From NCBI RefSeq assembly GCF_029714945.1, contig NZ_CP121634.1:4609001-4673000 (forward strand): DNA of 64,000 bases. The letters are read 5' to 3'. A program made the translations under genes and the position numbers. Numbering within the stretch: the first letter of the stretch is position 1; every line of letters starts with the position of its first letter. Shown piece after piece: positions 54,142-62,650 of the stretch. The DNA is from Bradyrhizobium sp. CIAT3101. Lineage in GTDB: Bacteria > Pseudomonadota > Alphaproteobacteria > Rhizobiales > Xanthobacteraceae. The notes below the pieces were generated by a model. That model was not told the origin of the DNA, searched no databases, and saw only the letters and a program-made list of their open reading frames with translations.

Positions 54142-54390
54142 TCAGCGCCGCTCCTGCAACTTCTTTGTCCCGGGCTGGGCCTGCTGCTTGAACCTCACGC
54201 GCGGATTGATGTCGCAAGTCGTGTCCCATCGGCCGGATGCTGAAGCCATGCATTGCTCCCGGGTCTCGTACATGCACTCGCCGGGCCAGCCGAGATCGTC
54301 GCCAACGACACACCAGGGATAATCACGCTCTGCGTGCGCAGCAGGAAGGGATCCCAGAAGGATCAACAGGGCCAGGACTGTGGTGCGCAT
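54142..54390 (-). CDS. DUF3551 family exported protein
   Basis: 82 residues from ATG 54390. Signal peptide MRTTVLALLILLGSLPAAHA, then RDYPWCVVGDD, GECMYETREQCMAS and TTCDINPRV: the Trp-Cys and spaced cysteines of the DUF3551 family, small secreted proteins abundant in Bradyrhizobium. A longer frame to 54504 would bury the signal peptide. Function unknown. Confidence 0.8.
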   Translation of the reverse strand: MRTTVLALLILLGSLPAAHAERDYPWCVVGDDLGWPGECMYETREQCMASASGRWDTTCDINPRVRFKQQAQPGTKKLQERR

Positions 54391-54672
54391 CTCGGTTCTC
54401 CAGGTATGACGCCCTCGACGAGAGAGCTTTGAGCGGGCCGAAGCCAATGGCAGTCTGCGTCTTGGTTGCTGTGGAGGCCATAGCTCACCCGGGCGGCGTG
54501 GCACGTCAGATCACGCGCTGTCGCTGCTCATTTCGAATCGCTAAAGCGGGCTGGGGTCCACGATCGGATTTCGGAATAATAGTATTATCTCACTGTTTTG
54601 CCCGACGCGTCAAACGGCTTTTGCGGGGATGCGCAAGGTGGGCGCGGACATCGTCGATTCGCGATGCGCGGG

Positions 54673-54696
54673 CTACTGTGCATGGGGTTGTTTTCG
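54673..54696. repeat. 24-bp dispersed repeat, copy 2
   Basis: Identical over 24 bp to 1867-1890, in the same orientation. The 394-bp gap around it (54391-54784) has no supported gene. Confidence 0.7.
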
Positions 54697-54784
54697 ATGT
54701 TTTTGGCAGAGGTCGGTAGCCGGGGCGCCGGATGGGACGGGAACCTCTCGCGGAACCTTTTCCTCACCGCCGCGTTACCTCGCC

Positions 54785-54976
54785 ATGACAGAAGATCTTT
54801 CCTTCCGACGCAAACCCTTGACCCCTGAACAGCGCCAGGCGCGCGATGCGGCGCGCCGCGTCGAAGCGGAGAAGGCCATGCGCGACCATGAGGCCGCGCA
54901 GAAGGCATTCTATGAGAATCGCGAACGGCTGAAAGCCGAGCGGCTGGCTCGTGAGGCGGCCGCCGCCAAGGCCTAA
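54785..54976 (+). CDS. Small highly charged helical protein (63 aa)
   Basis: MTEDLSFRRKPLTPEQRQAR then Arg/Glu/Ala-rich helix (DAARRVEAEKAMRDHEAAQK, RERLKAERLAREAAAAKA). Probably a single long charged helix or coiled coil. Start at 54785 chosen because the upstream in-frame sequence includes the dispersed repeat. I recall similar short proteins in Bradyrhizobiaceae. Function unknown. Confidence 0.7.
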   Translation: MTEDLSFRRKPLTPEQRQARDAARRVEAEKAMRDHEAAQKAFYENRERLKAERLAREAAAAKA

Positions 54977-55229
54977 CGACAAGGCCTGACGACAAGGCCT
55001 GACGGCAAGCAAGGCCGCATCGGTCAGGCATCTCACAAATCACAAATCTGTTCGCCGTGCGCCTCCGGTTCAGGACCCGGGGGCGCGCGGCCGCTTGCGC
55101 CTGGGCCGACCAGTGGCTTGACGGCGTGCGCCTTCGGTCGGATGATTCAAATCATCCTCAATTGACGAGAACGACGGAGACATCCGCTCCCAGTCCAGAT
55201 CCCATCAGCGCAACGCAATGGAGCTGACC

Positions 55230-55562
55230 ATGACCACGTTCGACAAGCGCGAGCAGGGCTTCGAGGCGAAATTCGCCCACGACGAGGAGCTCATGTTCAA
55301 GGCCGCGGCCCGGTCCAACAAGCTGCTCGGGCTCTGGGCCGCGGGCGAGCTCGGGCTCAGCGGCGATGCCGCAGCCGCCTACGCGACGGCGCTGGTCACG
55401 GACAATCTGGGCAACCAGACCATCAACGAGACCCTGCGCAAGGTGTCGAGCGATCTCGCGGCAAAGGGGATTTCGCGGGAGCAGGTTGCGCAGAAGTGCC
55501 AGGAATGCCTGCACCAGGCCTTGGCGCAGCTCGAGGCCGCATCGCGCCAGGCTGGCGGATAG
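55230..55562 (+). CDS. F1F0-ATPase inhibitor zeta subunit (DUF1476)
   Basis: 110 residues beginning MTTFDKREQGFEAKFAHDEEL, the signature of DUF1476, identified in Paracoccus as the zeta inhibitor that blocks ATP hydrolysis by F1. ARSNKLLGLWAAGELGLSGD and REQVAQKCQECLHQALAQL are as expected. ATG 55230 is used because homology begins there; four more codons are open upstream. Soluble protein acting on the F1 head. Confidence 0.92.
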   Translation: MTTFDKREQGFEAKFAHDEELMFKAAARSNKLLGLWAAGELGLSGDAAAAYATALVTDNLGNQTINETLRKVSSDLAAKGISREQVAQKCQECLHQALAQLEAASRQAGG

Positions 55563-55567
55563 TCAAT

Positions 55568-56146
55568 TCACTCGGCGTCCTTGCGCGCGGCCGTGTTGCT
55601 GAACCTGTCGACGAAGGCGATGCCGATCGCCGAGACCACGAAGGTGATGTGGATCAGGACCTGCCACATCACACCGTTCTCGGTGAGACTGGCGCGGTTG
55701 GAGCCGAGATTGCCAGCCTCGATGAAGGTGCGCAGCAGCGCGATCGAGGAGATGCCGATGATCGCCATCGCCAGCTTGATCTTGAGCACGCTGGCGTTGA
55801 CATGGCCGAGCCATTCCGGCTCGTCGGGATGGCCCTGCAGGTCGAGCCGCGACACAAAGGTCTCGTAGCCGCCGACGATGATCATCACCAGCAGGTTGGA
55901 GATCATCACGACGTCGATCAGCGCCAGCACGCTCATCACGATCTCCTGCTCGGTGAGCTCGAAGGCATGCGAGGAGAGGTGCCAGAGCTCCTTCAGGAAC
56001 AGCACGATATAGACGCATTGTGCGACGATCAGCCCGAGATAGAGCGGCAGCTGCAGCCAGCGCGAACCGAAGATGATCATCGGCAACAGGCCGAGCCGCG
56101 GCGAGGGCGGGCGGGGCCGGGTCGTGGTGTCTGGTTCAGTTGACAT
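55568..56146 (-). CDS. UPF0114 / YqhA family membrane protein
   Basis: 192 residues, start ATG 56146. Four predicted helices, with GSRWLQLPLYLGLIVAQCVY, MSVLALIDVVMISNLLVMIIVGGYETFVSRLD, and MAIIGISSIALLRTFIEA, the TIGR00645/YqhA hallmarks. Inner-membrane protein of unknown function. Convergent with the zeta subunit gene, 5 bp between stops. Confidence 0.92.
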   Translation of the reverse strand: MSTEPDTTTRPRPPSPRLGLLPMIIFGSRWLQLPLYLGLIVAQCVYIVLFLKELWHLSSHAFELTEQEIVMSVLALIDVVMISNLLVMIIVGGYETFVSRLDLQGHPDEPEWLGHVNASVLKIKLAMAIIGISSIALLRTFIEAGNLGSNRASLTENGVMWQVLIHITFVVSAIGIAFVDRFSNTAARKDAE

Positions 56147-56255
56147 GCAGGTCGCATCCACGCATCGAGATTGTCTCGCTCACCTGTAACCCGCCCAGAT
56201 GGCCGGCGGAAGACGCGGCCGTGCTATCATGCGGTCTGGATCGGGAGGCTGGCAG

Positions 56256-56543
56256 ATGTCTCGCAGCTTTGGCTGGGCGCTCGGGAAGATATTGATCGCG
56301 GCCGCACTGATGCTGGACGCCGGCGCGGCCCCGGTATCGGCGACACCGCTGACGCCATTTCGCTTCGAGGATCAGGCCCAGCGCCATTGCCCCGACGACA
56401 AGGTGGTGTGGCTGGATTTCAGGAAGGGCGTCTACTACCGCAAGGGCCAGAAGCTCTATGGCCAGGGGTTCGACGGCAGCTTTGTCTGTCTGACCGAAGC
56501 GCGCGGCGGCCTCTATCGCAGATCGCCGCTGGGCTTGCGCTGA
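56256..56543 (+). CDS. Small exported protein (95 aa)
   Basis: ATG 56256 with GGGAGG at 56243-56248. Signal peptide MSRSFGWALGKILIAAALML to about SATP. Mature part has one Cys pair candidate (HCPDDKVVWLDFRKG and FVCLTEARGG). Frame open to 56199 but no ribosome-binding site there. Function unknown. Confidence 0.7.
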   Translation: MSRSFGWALGKILIAAALMLDAGAAPVSATPLTPFRFEDQAQRHCPDDKVVWLDFRKGVYYRKGQKLYGQGFDGSFVCLTEARGGLYRRSPLGLR

Positions 56544-56559
56544 CGGTTGCGGGCGTGAG

Positions 56560-56688
56560 CTAGTTCTGGCTCGGCAGCTTCACCGGGACGTGCGGGGAGG
56601 TGCTGATGACCCGGGGGCTTCCGTCGGGATAGGTCCGGCCGCCGCGGATCAGCGATTCCAGGACCAGGAAAAATTTCTCGGCTAGCAT
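56560..56688 (-). CDS. Small protein (42 aa)
   Basis: MLAEKFFLVLESLIRGGRTY then PDGSPRVISTSPHVPVKLPSQ. Amphipathic N-terminal helix, then a Pro/Ser/Val tail. I recall very similar short proteins in other Bradyrhizobium loci (ending STSPHVPVKLP). AGGGTG lies just upstream on the minus strand. Function unknown. Confidence 0.6.
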   Translation of the reverse strand: MLAEKFFLVLESLIRGGRTYPDGSPRVISTSPHVPVKLPSQN

Positions 56689-56845
56689 GTGCGTCACCCT
56701 CATTGGTGATGGCCTCGTGAAAATGAGTCGAGGCGCCGACGCGAAAATTCAATCAACTAAACGGGAGCGTCGCAATCCCGGATCAATACGCATGCTGCGT
56801 CGCAATGGTGCAGCGGTCGGAAAATTCGAAAACGCTGGTTGAGGA

Positions 56846-56944
56846 TTAGCCGAAGGCCAGGGCGACGAGGCTCGAGCAGAGCAGGACCAGACCGCCTGCG
56901 GTCAGTGCCAGAAAGCCATCGGATACGAGGTCATGTTTGCGCAT
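56846..56944 (-). CDS. Very small membrane protein (32 aa)
   Basis: MRKHDLVSDGFLALTAGGLV followed by LLCSSLVALAFG: basic start, one hydrophobic helix. CAGGTG 5 nt before the ATG. Same size class as its neighbour at 57048. Confidence 0.5.
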   Translation of the reverse strand: MRKHDLVSDGFLALTAGGLVLLCSSLVALAFG

Positions 56945-57047
56945 GGGACACCTGCTGCTCTCATCCTCGATGCTCAATCGGATTGATTAAAATTGTCCGA
57001 ACGAGCCGCTGTGAAGAAGTGATGCAATGTCGACCGCGCGAGTGCCG

Positions 57048-57137
57048 TCAGGCCCTCGTGCGGTAGCCTTCAAACGCGTGGGCCAGGAAGATACCTGCGC
57101 TTACCAGACCCATCAGTGCCGAAACCGTCTCGATCAT
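57048..57137 (-). CDS. Very small membrane protein (29 aa)
   Basis: MIETVSALMGLVSAGIFLAH then AFEGYRTRA: single helix with a positively charged tail. I recall near-identical peptides in other Bradyrhizobium genomes. In-frame sequence continues upstream but is unlike protein. 57138-57502 has no other supported gene. Confidence 0.6.
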   Translation of the reverse strand: MIETVSALMGLVSAGIFLAHAFEGYRTRA

Positions 57138-57502
57138 CGTTAAATTCCAATCCCGCCCCTGCAGCCGAGAAAACGCGGGCGGCCTTGCACAGTCAAAAGA
57201 ATTCCGGTGAAGCCGGCGACAATGGGGGTGGAGTGAGCTTTTGGCGCAACAGCTTGTGCAGGACTGGCACATCAGAGGTGGCGCCGAGGGCCGCGTGCAC
57301 CGTAGATCAACGGAGAATGCCGAACGTCCTGTTTACCATCCCGACGCGAACGCTGTGGGCTCCCCATTTCCGCCGTGTTCGGGTTGCGTTATCGTTACCG
57401 TCTCGGAGACGGTGGTGGGCCGCCTCGGAGCTTAGGGTCCGGAAGGCGCCCCCGCAGGCAAGCGGGTTGGGTCCGCCTCCGGCGAAATGGTATTTGGGGC
57501 GA

Positions 57503-58429
57503 ATGGGGATCCGACGGTCAGATTCGGTGGTGCGGGCCGCGCGCAGTGTTGCGGTGGTTGCCAGCTGCCTAGCGCTCGCCAATTGCGCCTCGTCCAACAA
57601 GTTCGCCAGCCGGGTCGATCCCAAATACGGCGTGTCCTCGAGCCCGCGAGTCGTGGCCTGGGGCGATCCCGTCCCCAAGGGCGGCGGCACCTATCGCGTC
57701 GGCAAACCCTATGTGGTCGCGGGCCGGACCTACGTGCCGGAGGAGGACGTCAACTACCGCGCCGAGGGCATGGCGTCCTGGTACGGCGACGATTTCCATG
57801 GCCGCCAGACCGCCAATGGCGAAGTGTTCGACATGGGCTCGCTGACGGCGGCGCATCCGACCCTGCCGATGCCGTCCTATGCGCGGGTGACCAATCTCTC
57901 GAACGGCAAGTCGCTGATCGTCCGCGTCAATGACCGCGGGCCCTATCACGGCAACCGCCTCATCGACGTTTCGAACAAGGCTGCCGAACTGCTTGAATTC
58001 AAAGGTAATGGCGTCGCCAGGGTTCGCGTCGAATATGTCGGCCGGGCGCCGCTCGAAGGCTCCGACGACCGCCAGCTGATGGCGACCTTGCGCACCGGCG
58101 TTCCGGCGCCGTCGCCCTCGATGGTCCGGGTCGCCTCGGCCCGGCCGTTCGTTCCGGAGCTGACGTCGAGCCGCGGCGCCATCCGTGGCGACGTCCCGAT
58201 GCCGGAGGGGCGGCCCTATAGCCTCGGCAACACCTCGGCCGACGTCGCCTCGATCAACGCGACTTCGGAGATGTCGGCCTCGAGCCGCAGCCGGGGCCGG
58301 GCGCTACAGAATGCGCGGCAGGTGTCCTACGACGAGGACGGCCGCTATGCCGCCGGGAGCGGTCCGGCCGCCGCCGATGACGGGGCATCCGAAGCCCGCA
58401 GCATCCTGACCGGCCGCGGCCTTTACTGA
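57503..58429 (+). CDS. rlpA: RlpA-like lipoprotein (septal ring / lytic transglycosylase)
   Basis: 308 residues. Lipoprotein signal SVAVVASCLALANCAS (lipobox LANC). The double-psi beta-barrel domain is GMASWYGDDFHGRQTANGEVFD, then LPMPSYARVTNLSNGKSLIV and RVNDRGPYHGNRLIDVS with the catalytic Asp and His surroundings. The usual SPOR domain is not seen; the C-terminal 100 residues are low-complexity. Outer-membrane lipoprotein acting on septal peptidoglycan. Start 57503 is supported by GGGGCGA upstream; longer frame rejected. Confidence 0.85.
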   Translation: MGIRRSDSVVRAARSVAVVASCLALANCASSNKFASRVDPKYGVSSSPRVVAWGDPVPKGGGTYRVGKPYVVAGRTYVPEEDVNYRAEGMASWYGDDFHGRQTANGEVFDMGSLTAAHPTLPMPSYARVTNLSNGKSLIVRVNDRGPYHGNRLIDVSNKAAELLEFKGNGVARVRVEYVGRAPLEGSDDRQLMATLRTGVPAPSPSMVRVASARPFVPELTSSRGAIRGDVPMPEGRPYSLGNTSADVASINATSEMSASSRSRGRALQNARQVSYDEDGRYAAGSGPAAADDGASEARSILTGRGLY

Positions 58430-58439
58430 CGGCCGCGCA

Positions 58440-59396
58440 TTAGCGCGAAGTCGCCTCACGCAGGAATCTGATCAGCGCGGCGTTGACGTCGTCCGGCCGC
58501 TCCTGCTGCACCCAGTGGCCGGCACCGTCGATGATCAGCTTTCGCGTGAGATTGGGCAGCACGCGCTCCAGTTCGTTGACGCGCTTGGCGCCGATCAGGC
58601 CGGTGATCACGGCGTCCTGCGCGCCGGCGATGAAGAGGGAGGGCTGGTGGATCTGCGCGTTCTGCCAGGGCGCGGTCAGCTCCCAATTGCGGTCGAGATT
58701 GCGATACCAGTTCAGCCCGCCGCGGAATCCCGACTTGCGGAAGCTCTCCGTGAACTGGGCGAGATCGTCCTCGCTCAGCCACGCCGGCAGTGGCTCCTCG
58801 GCGCTGGCACGACCGAGAAAGCCCTCGCCCTCCTGCACGAACATCGCGGCGTTCGGATCGGCAAGCCCGCGGCCGCCGAGCACGATGCGCATGGTGCGGG
58901 CGACGTCATGCTCGAACTCGGCCTCCGCGACACCAGGCGCCTGGAAGTACTGCCAATAGAAATTGGTAATGCCGCCCTGACGCAAGAGCTCCAGCGGCTT
59001 GCCGCGTCCGCGGAACGGCGGTGGCACGCTCAGGCCTGCGACGGCCGTGAAGATATCCGGACGAAACAGAGCCGCGTGCCAGGCGACCGGCGCGCCCCAG
59101 TCATGGCCGACCACCATCGCCTTGGTGGCACCAAGCGCCTGGACCAGGCCGACCACATCGCCGACGAGCTCGAAGATCGAATAGGCGGTCACATCAGGCG
59201 GCGCCGCGCTCTCGCCGTAACCACGCATGTCGGGGGCCACGACGTGGAAGCCGGCATCGGCGAGCGCCGGGATCTGGTGTCGCCAGGAATAGGATAATTC
59301 CGGCCAGCCATGGCACAGCACGACCAGCGGCCCCTGGCCGGCCTCACGGATGAAGAGGTCGATCCCGTTGGCCTTGATCACCCGGGTGGTGGACAT
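58440..59396 (-). CDS. Epoxide hydrolase-like alpha/beta hydrolase
   Basis: 318 residues. VLCHGWPELSYSWRHQIPAL holds the HGxP oxyanion motif, the nucleophile is Asp in VVGHDWGAPVAWHAA, the acid lies in AGAQDAVI and the base His in DGAGHWVQQERP. The pattern fits epoxide hydrolases and haloacid dehalogenase-like alpha/beta hydrolases with Asp nucleophile. Convergent to rlpA, 10 bp between stops. Substrate unknown. Confidence 0.88.
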   Translation of the reverse strand: MSTTRVIKANGIDLFIREAGQGPLVVLCHGWPELSYSWRHQIPALADAGFHVVAPDMRGYGESAAPPDVTAYSIFELVGDVVGLVQALGATKAMVVGHDWGAPVAWHAALFRPDIFTAVAGLSVPPPFRGRGKPLELLRQGGITNFYWQYFQAPGVAEAEFEHDVARTMRIVLGGRGLADPNAAMFVQEGEGFLGRASAEEPLPAWLSEDDLAQFTESFRKSGFRGGLNWYRNLDRNWELTAPWQNAQIHQPSLFIAGAQDAVITGLIGAKRVNELERVLPNLTRKLIIDGAGHWVQQERPDDVNAALIRFLREATSR

Positions 59397-59548
59397 CGCT
59401 TTTCCGCCTTGTTTCAGGGGTTTGGTCAGGAAATATCAGGTGCCACGATAGGGATGCGACGAGAATCGTGCAATCTCGGGGCACGCGCCGATCCTCGTGT
59501 TGTTCGCACCGGTTCCAGCTGTTAGAACGCCGCTCTCAGGGCTTCGCC

Positions 59549-60811
59549 ATGGCATTTCGTCTCATCTCGCTCCGTCATACCGGATTCACGGCCGGAGCAC
59601 TGGCGCGCGGGCTGGTCGCGGCGACTATTGCGGTGAGCCTCAGCTGGGGCGGCGTGATCTACGCCGCCAACCAGAGCGTCCAGGGCGCCAAGAAGACCGA
59701 AGATACCGGCTTCGATGGTGATGCCCCCACCGCGATCCTGATCGAGGCCTCCAGCGGCAGCGTGCTGTTCGAGAAGAACGCCGATGAGCTCCGTGCCCCC
59801 TCCAGCATGATGAAGCTCGTGACCGCGGAAGTCGTCTTCAACGCGATCAAGAAGGGCGACGTCAAGCTGACCGACGAATACCGGATCAGCGAGAACGCCT
59901 GGCGCAGGGGCGGCGCGCCATCAGGCGGCTCGACCATGTTCGCGGCCATCAACAGCAAGGTCTCGGTCGACGACCTCCTGCATGGCGCGATCATCCAGAG
60001 TGGCAACGACGCCTGCATCGCCCTCGCCGAAGGCATCGCGGGCAACGAGCGGATCTTCGCCTCCGATTTCATGACCAAGCGCGCCCGCGAGCTCGGCATG
60101 ACCAAGTCGACCTTCGCCAACTCCAACGGTTTGCCCGACCCCGGCAACAAGATGACGGTGCGCGAGCTCGGCATGCTCGCCCGGCACATCATTCTGGACT
60201 TCCCCGAGTTCTACAAACTGTTCGGCGAGAAGGAGTTCACCTGGAACAAGATCCGCCAACCCAACCGCAATCCGCTGCTCAATTCGATGGAGGGCGCCGA
60301 CGGCCTGAAGACCGGCTACACCAAGGAAGGCGGTTACGGCATGGTCGGCTCGGCCGTGCAGAACGGCACGCGGCTGATCGTCGTCGTCAACGGGCTCGAG
60401 GACATCGAAGATCGCGCCACCGAAGCCAAGAAGATGCTGGAATGGGGCTTTCGTAATTTCGAGACCCGCACGCTGATCGCGGCCGACCAGCAGGTCGGCT
60501 ACGCCAAGGTGTTCGGTGGCGAGAGCCGCTCGGTGAAGCTGGTCGCGAAAGAGCCGGTGAAGGTGATGGTGCACAAGAGCGGCGGCGACAAGCTGATCGC
60601 GCGCGTGGTCTATAACGGCCCGGTGCGCGCGCCGGTCCAGGCCGGCCAGCAGGTTGGCGTGGTCAAGGTCTGGCGCAGCGGCAATATCGCGGTGGAGACG
60701 CCGGTCTATGCGGCCGAGGCGATCGGTACCGGCTCGACCATGCGGCGCGCGATCGATGGTGCCAGCGAGCTCGTGATCGGCATGTTCCGCGCGGGCGCCG
60801 AGAAGCTCTGA
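59549..60811 (+). CDS. D-alanyl-D-alanine carboxypeptidase (DacC/DacF type)
   Basis: 420 residues, S11 peptidase. After a signal segment (ATIAVSLSWGGVIYAANQ) come the three penicillin-binding motifs: SxxK in PSSMMKLVTAE, SGN in QSGNDACIALAE and KTG in LKTGYTKEGG. The C-terminal PBP5-type domain follows. It trims the fifth D-Ala from peptidoglycan stem peptides in the periplasm. Start at 59549 by signal peptide. Only 2 bp separate its stop from tmk. Confidence 0.92.
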   Translation: MAFRLISLRHTGFTAGALARGLVAATIAVSLSWGGVIYAANQSVQGAKKTEDTGFDGDAPTAILIEASSGSVLFEKNADELRAPSSMMKLVTAEVVFNAIKKGDVKLTDEYRISENAWRRGGAPSGGSTMFAAINSKVSVDDLLHGAIIQSGNDACIALAEGIAGNERIFASDFMTKRARELGMTKSTFANSNGLPDPGNKMTVRELGMLARHIILDFPEFYKLFGEKEFTWNKIRQPNRNPLLNSMEGADGLKTGYTKEGGYGMVGSAVQNGTRLIVVVNGLEDIEDRATEAKKMLEWGFRNFETRTLIAADQQVGYAKVFGGESRSVKLVAKEPVKVMVHKSGGDKLIARVVYNGPVRAPVQAGQQVGVVKVWRSGNIAVETPVYAAEAIGTGSTMRRAIDGASELVIGMFRAGAEKL

Positions 60812-60813
60812 TC

Positions 60814-61500
60814 ATGAGTGAGAGCACGGGACAGCGTCCGTCCGGACGCGGACGCTTCATCACCTTTGAAGGCGGCGAGGGGACCGGCAAGTCGACCCAG
60901 ATCAAGAAGCTCGCCGACCGCCTCGGTGCGGCGAGGCTCCGGACCATCGTCACGCGGGAGCCTGGTGGCTCGCCGGGTGCCGAGATCATGCGCCATCTGG
61001 TGCTGTCAGGCATGGGCAAGCTGCTTGGCCCCGAAGCCGAGACGCTGCTATTCGCGGCCGCTCGCGACGACCATGTCCGTACCGTGATCGAACCCGCGCT
61101 CAAGCAGGGCGTTTGGGTCCTCTGCGACCGCTTCGCCGACTCGACACGGGCCTATCAGGGCAGCCTCGGCAGCGTGCCCGCCGGGTTGATCAATGCCATG
61201 CAGCGGGTCACGATTGGCGATCTCAAGCCGGATCTCACCATCATCCTCGACTTGCCGGTCGAGATCGGTTTGGCCCGCGCGGCGGCGCGGCGCGGCAGCG
61301 GCACGCCCGACAGGTTCGAGGGCGAGAAGCTCGCCTTCCACCAGGGTCTGCGCGAGGCCTATCGCAAGATCGCCGCGGACGAGCCTGCGCGCTGCGTGCT
61401 GATCGACGCCAATTCCGATCCTGACACGGTAGCCGGACGGGTCTGGACCGCGCTACGCGACCGTCTCCTGCCGACGCCTGCATCGGTGGTCTCAGCATGA
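60814..61500 (+). CDS. tmk: Thymidylate kinase
   Basis: 228 residues. P-loop FITFEGGEGTGKSTQI, REPGGSPGAEIMR, LLFAAARDDHV, and the DRFADSTRAYQG motif with the dTMP-binding Asp-Arg. Phosphorylates dTMP to dTDP. ATG 60814 follows the dacC-like stop by 2 bp; its stop overlaps holB by 4 bp (ATGA). Confidence 0.95.
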   Translation: MSESTGQRPSGRGRFITFEGGEGTGKSTQIKKLADRLGAARLRTIVTREPGGSPGAEIMRHLVLSGMGKLLGPEAETLLFAAARDDHVRTVIEPALKQGVWVLCDRFADSTRAYQGSLGSVPAGLINAMQRVTIGDLKPDLTIILDLPVEIGLARAAARRGSGTPDRFEGEKLAFHQGLREAYRKIAADEPARCVLIDANSDPDTVAGRVWTALRDRLLPTPASVVSA

Positions 61501-62543
61501 GCCCGCGTCAGGTCGAGCGTGAATCCGCCATTCCGCATCCGCGCGAGACAAGCCTTCTGTTCGGCCATCGCGAGGCCGAGATCGCGCTGCTGACCGCCTA
61601 CCGCAGCGGGCGGATCCCGCATGCCTGGTTGATCGGCGGACCGCAAGGAATCGGCAAGGCAACGCTGGCCTATCGCATGGCGCGCTTCGTGCTCGCCCAC
61701 GGCCAGCCGCTGTCGCCTGCCGTGCATAGCGCCGAGGACCTCGCGATCGATGCAGATGACACTGTGGCGCGGCAGGTGGCGGCAAGCTCGCATGGCGGCT
61801 TGCTGACGCTGGAGCGGACCGCGAATGACCGCGGCGTGATGCGCACTGTCATTACCGTGGACGAGACACGTGAGACGATCTCGTTCTTCGGCTCGACGGC
61901 GGCGGCAGAAGGCTGGCGCGTCTGCATCGTCGATACGGTCGACGAGCTCAATCCCAACGCGGCGAACGCGCTGCTGAAAATCCTCGAGGAACCGCCGCAG
62001 CGATCGCTGTTCCTGCTTGTCAGCCACGCGCCCGCGCGCGTGCTCGCCACGATCCAGTCGCGTTGCCGCAAGCTGCGTTTGCGGTCGCTGACGACCGACG
62101 AGGTCATTCGCGCAGCCGCCACGGCCGCCGATCTCGCTCCGACCGATCTGGCTTTGCGCGAGGCCGCGGAGGCCTCCGAAGGCAGCGTCGCACGGGCACT
62201 GACCCTGCTCGGCGGTGATGCGCTGAAGCTCCAGCAGCGCACGGCGGCACTGCTTTCACGTCTGCCGCAAGTGGATCCGCGCGAATTGCATACGCTCGGC
62301 GAATCCCTTGGCACCAGCGACCGCGTCGCGCTTGCGGCCTTCATCGACGGCATCGATCGCTGGATCGCCGAACGCCTCCATTCCGACGAGGCCAATGCCA
62401 ACCAGAACCTGCCGCGCCTTGCGCGCCTAGCTGAGGTATGGGAAAAGATCGTCCGCGCCGCGCGCGACACCGAAACCTATAATCTGGAGCGAAAGCCCTT
62501 GGTTTTCTCGGTGTTCGGCTGGCTGGCGGACGCAACGCGCTAG
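61497..62543 (+). CDS. holB: DNA polymerase III subunit delta-prime
   Basis: 348 residues, AAA+ clamp-loader subunit. Walker A-like LIGGPQGIGKATLAYRMARF (GKA, as expected for the non-hydrolysing delta-prime), the RFC-box-like LNPNAANALLKILEEPPQRSLFLLVSHAP, and SRCRKLRLRSLTTDEV. Part of the clamp loader with HolA and DnaX. Overlaps tmk by 4 bp. Stop TAG at 62541-62543 directly abuts the dispersed repeat. Confidence 0.93.
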   Translation: MSPRQVERESAIPHPRETSLLFGHREAEIALLTAYRSGRIPHAWLIGGPQGIGKATLAYRMARFVLAHGQPLSPAVHSAEDLAIDADDTVARQVAASSHGGLLTLERTANDRGVMRTVITVDETRETISFFGSTAAAEGWRVCIVDTVDELNPNAANALLKILEEPPQRSLFLLVSHAPARVLATIQSRCRKLRLRSLTTDEVIRAAATAADLAPTDLALREAAEASEGSVARALTLLGGDALKLQQRTAALLSRLPQVDPRELHTLGESLGTSDRVALAAFIDGIDRWIAERLHSDEANANQNLPRLARLAEVWEKIVRAARDTETYNLERKPLVFSVFGWLADATR

Positions 62544-62601
62544 AGCATGATCCGGAAAAGTGTGCAGGTTTTCCGAGAAGACCATGCTCAGAACAATAAC
62601 C
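62544..62601. repeat. Dispersed palindromic repeat, copy 2
   Basis: Starts AGCATGATCCGGAAAAGTGT, ends AACAATAACC; the same ends and a nearly identical middle are found at 10141-10199. It begins on the base after the holB stop. Nested inverted repeats CGGAAAA/TTTTCCG allow hairpin formation. Confidence 0.8.
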
Positions 62602-62650
62602 GAACCCAAATTCGTTTCCAAATTTCGAGAAGCCGGTAAAGGAATTCGTC

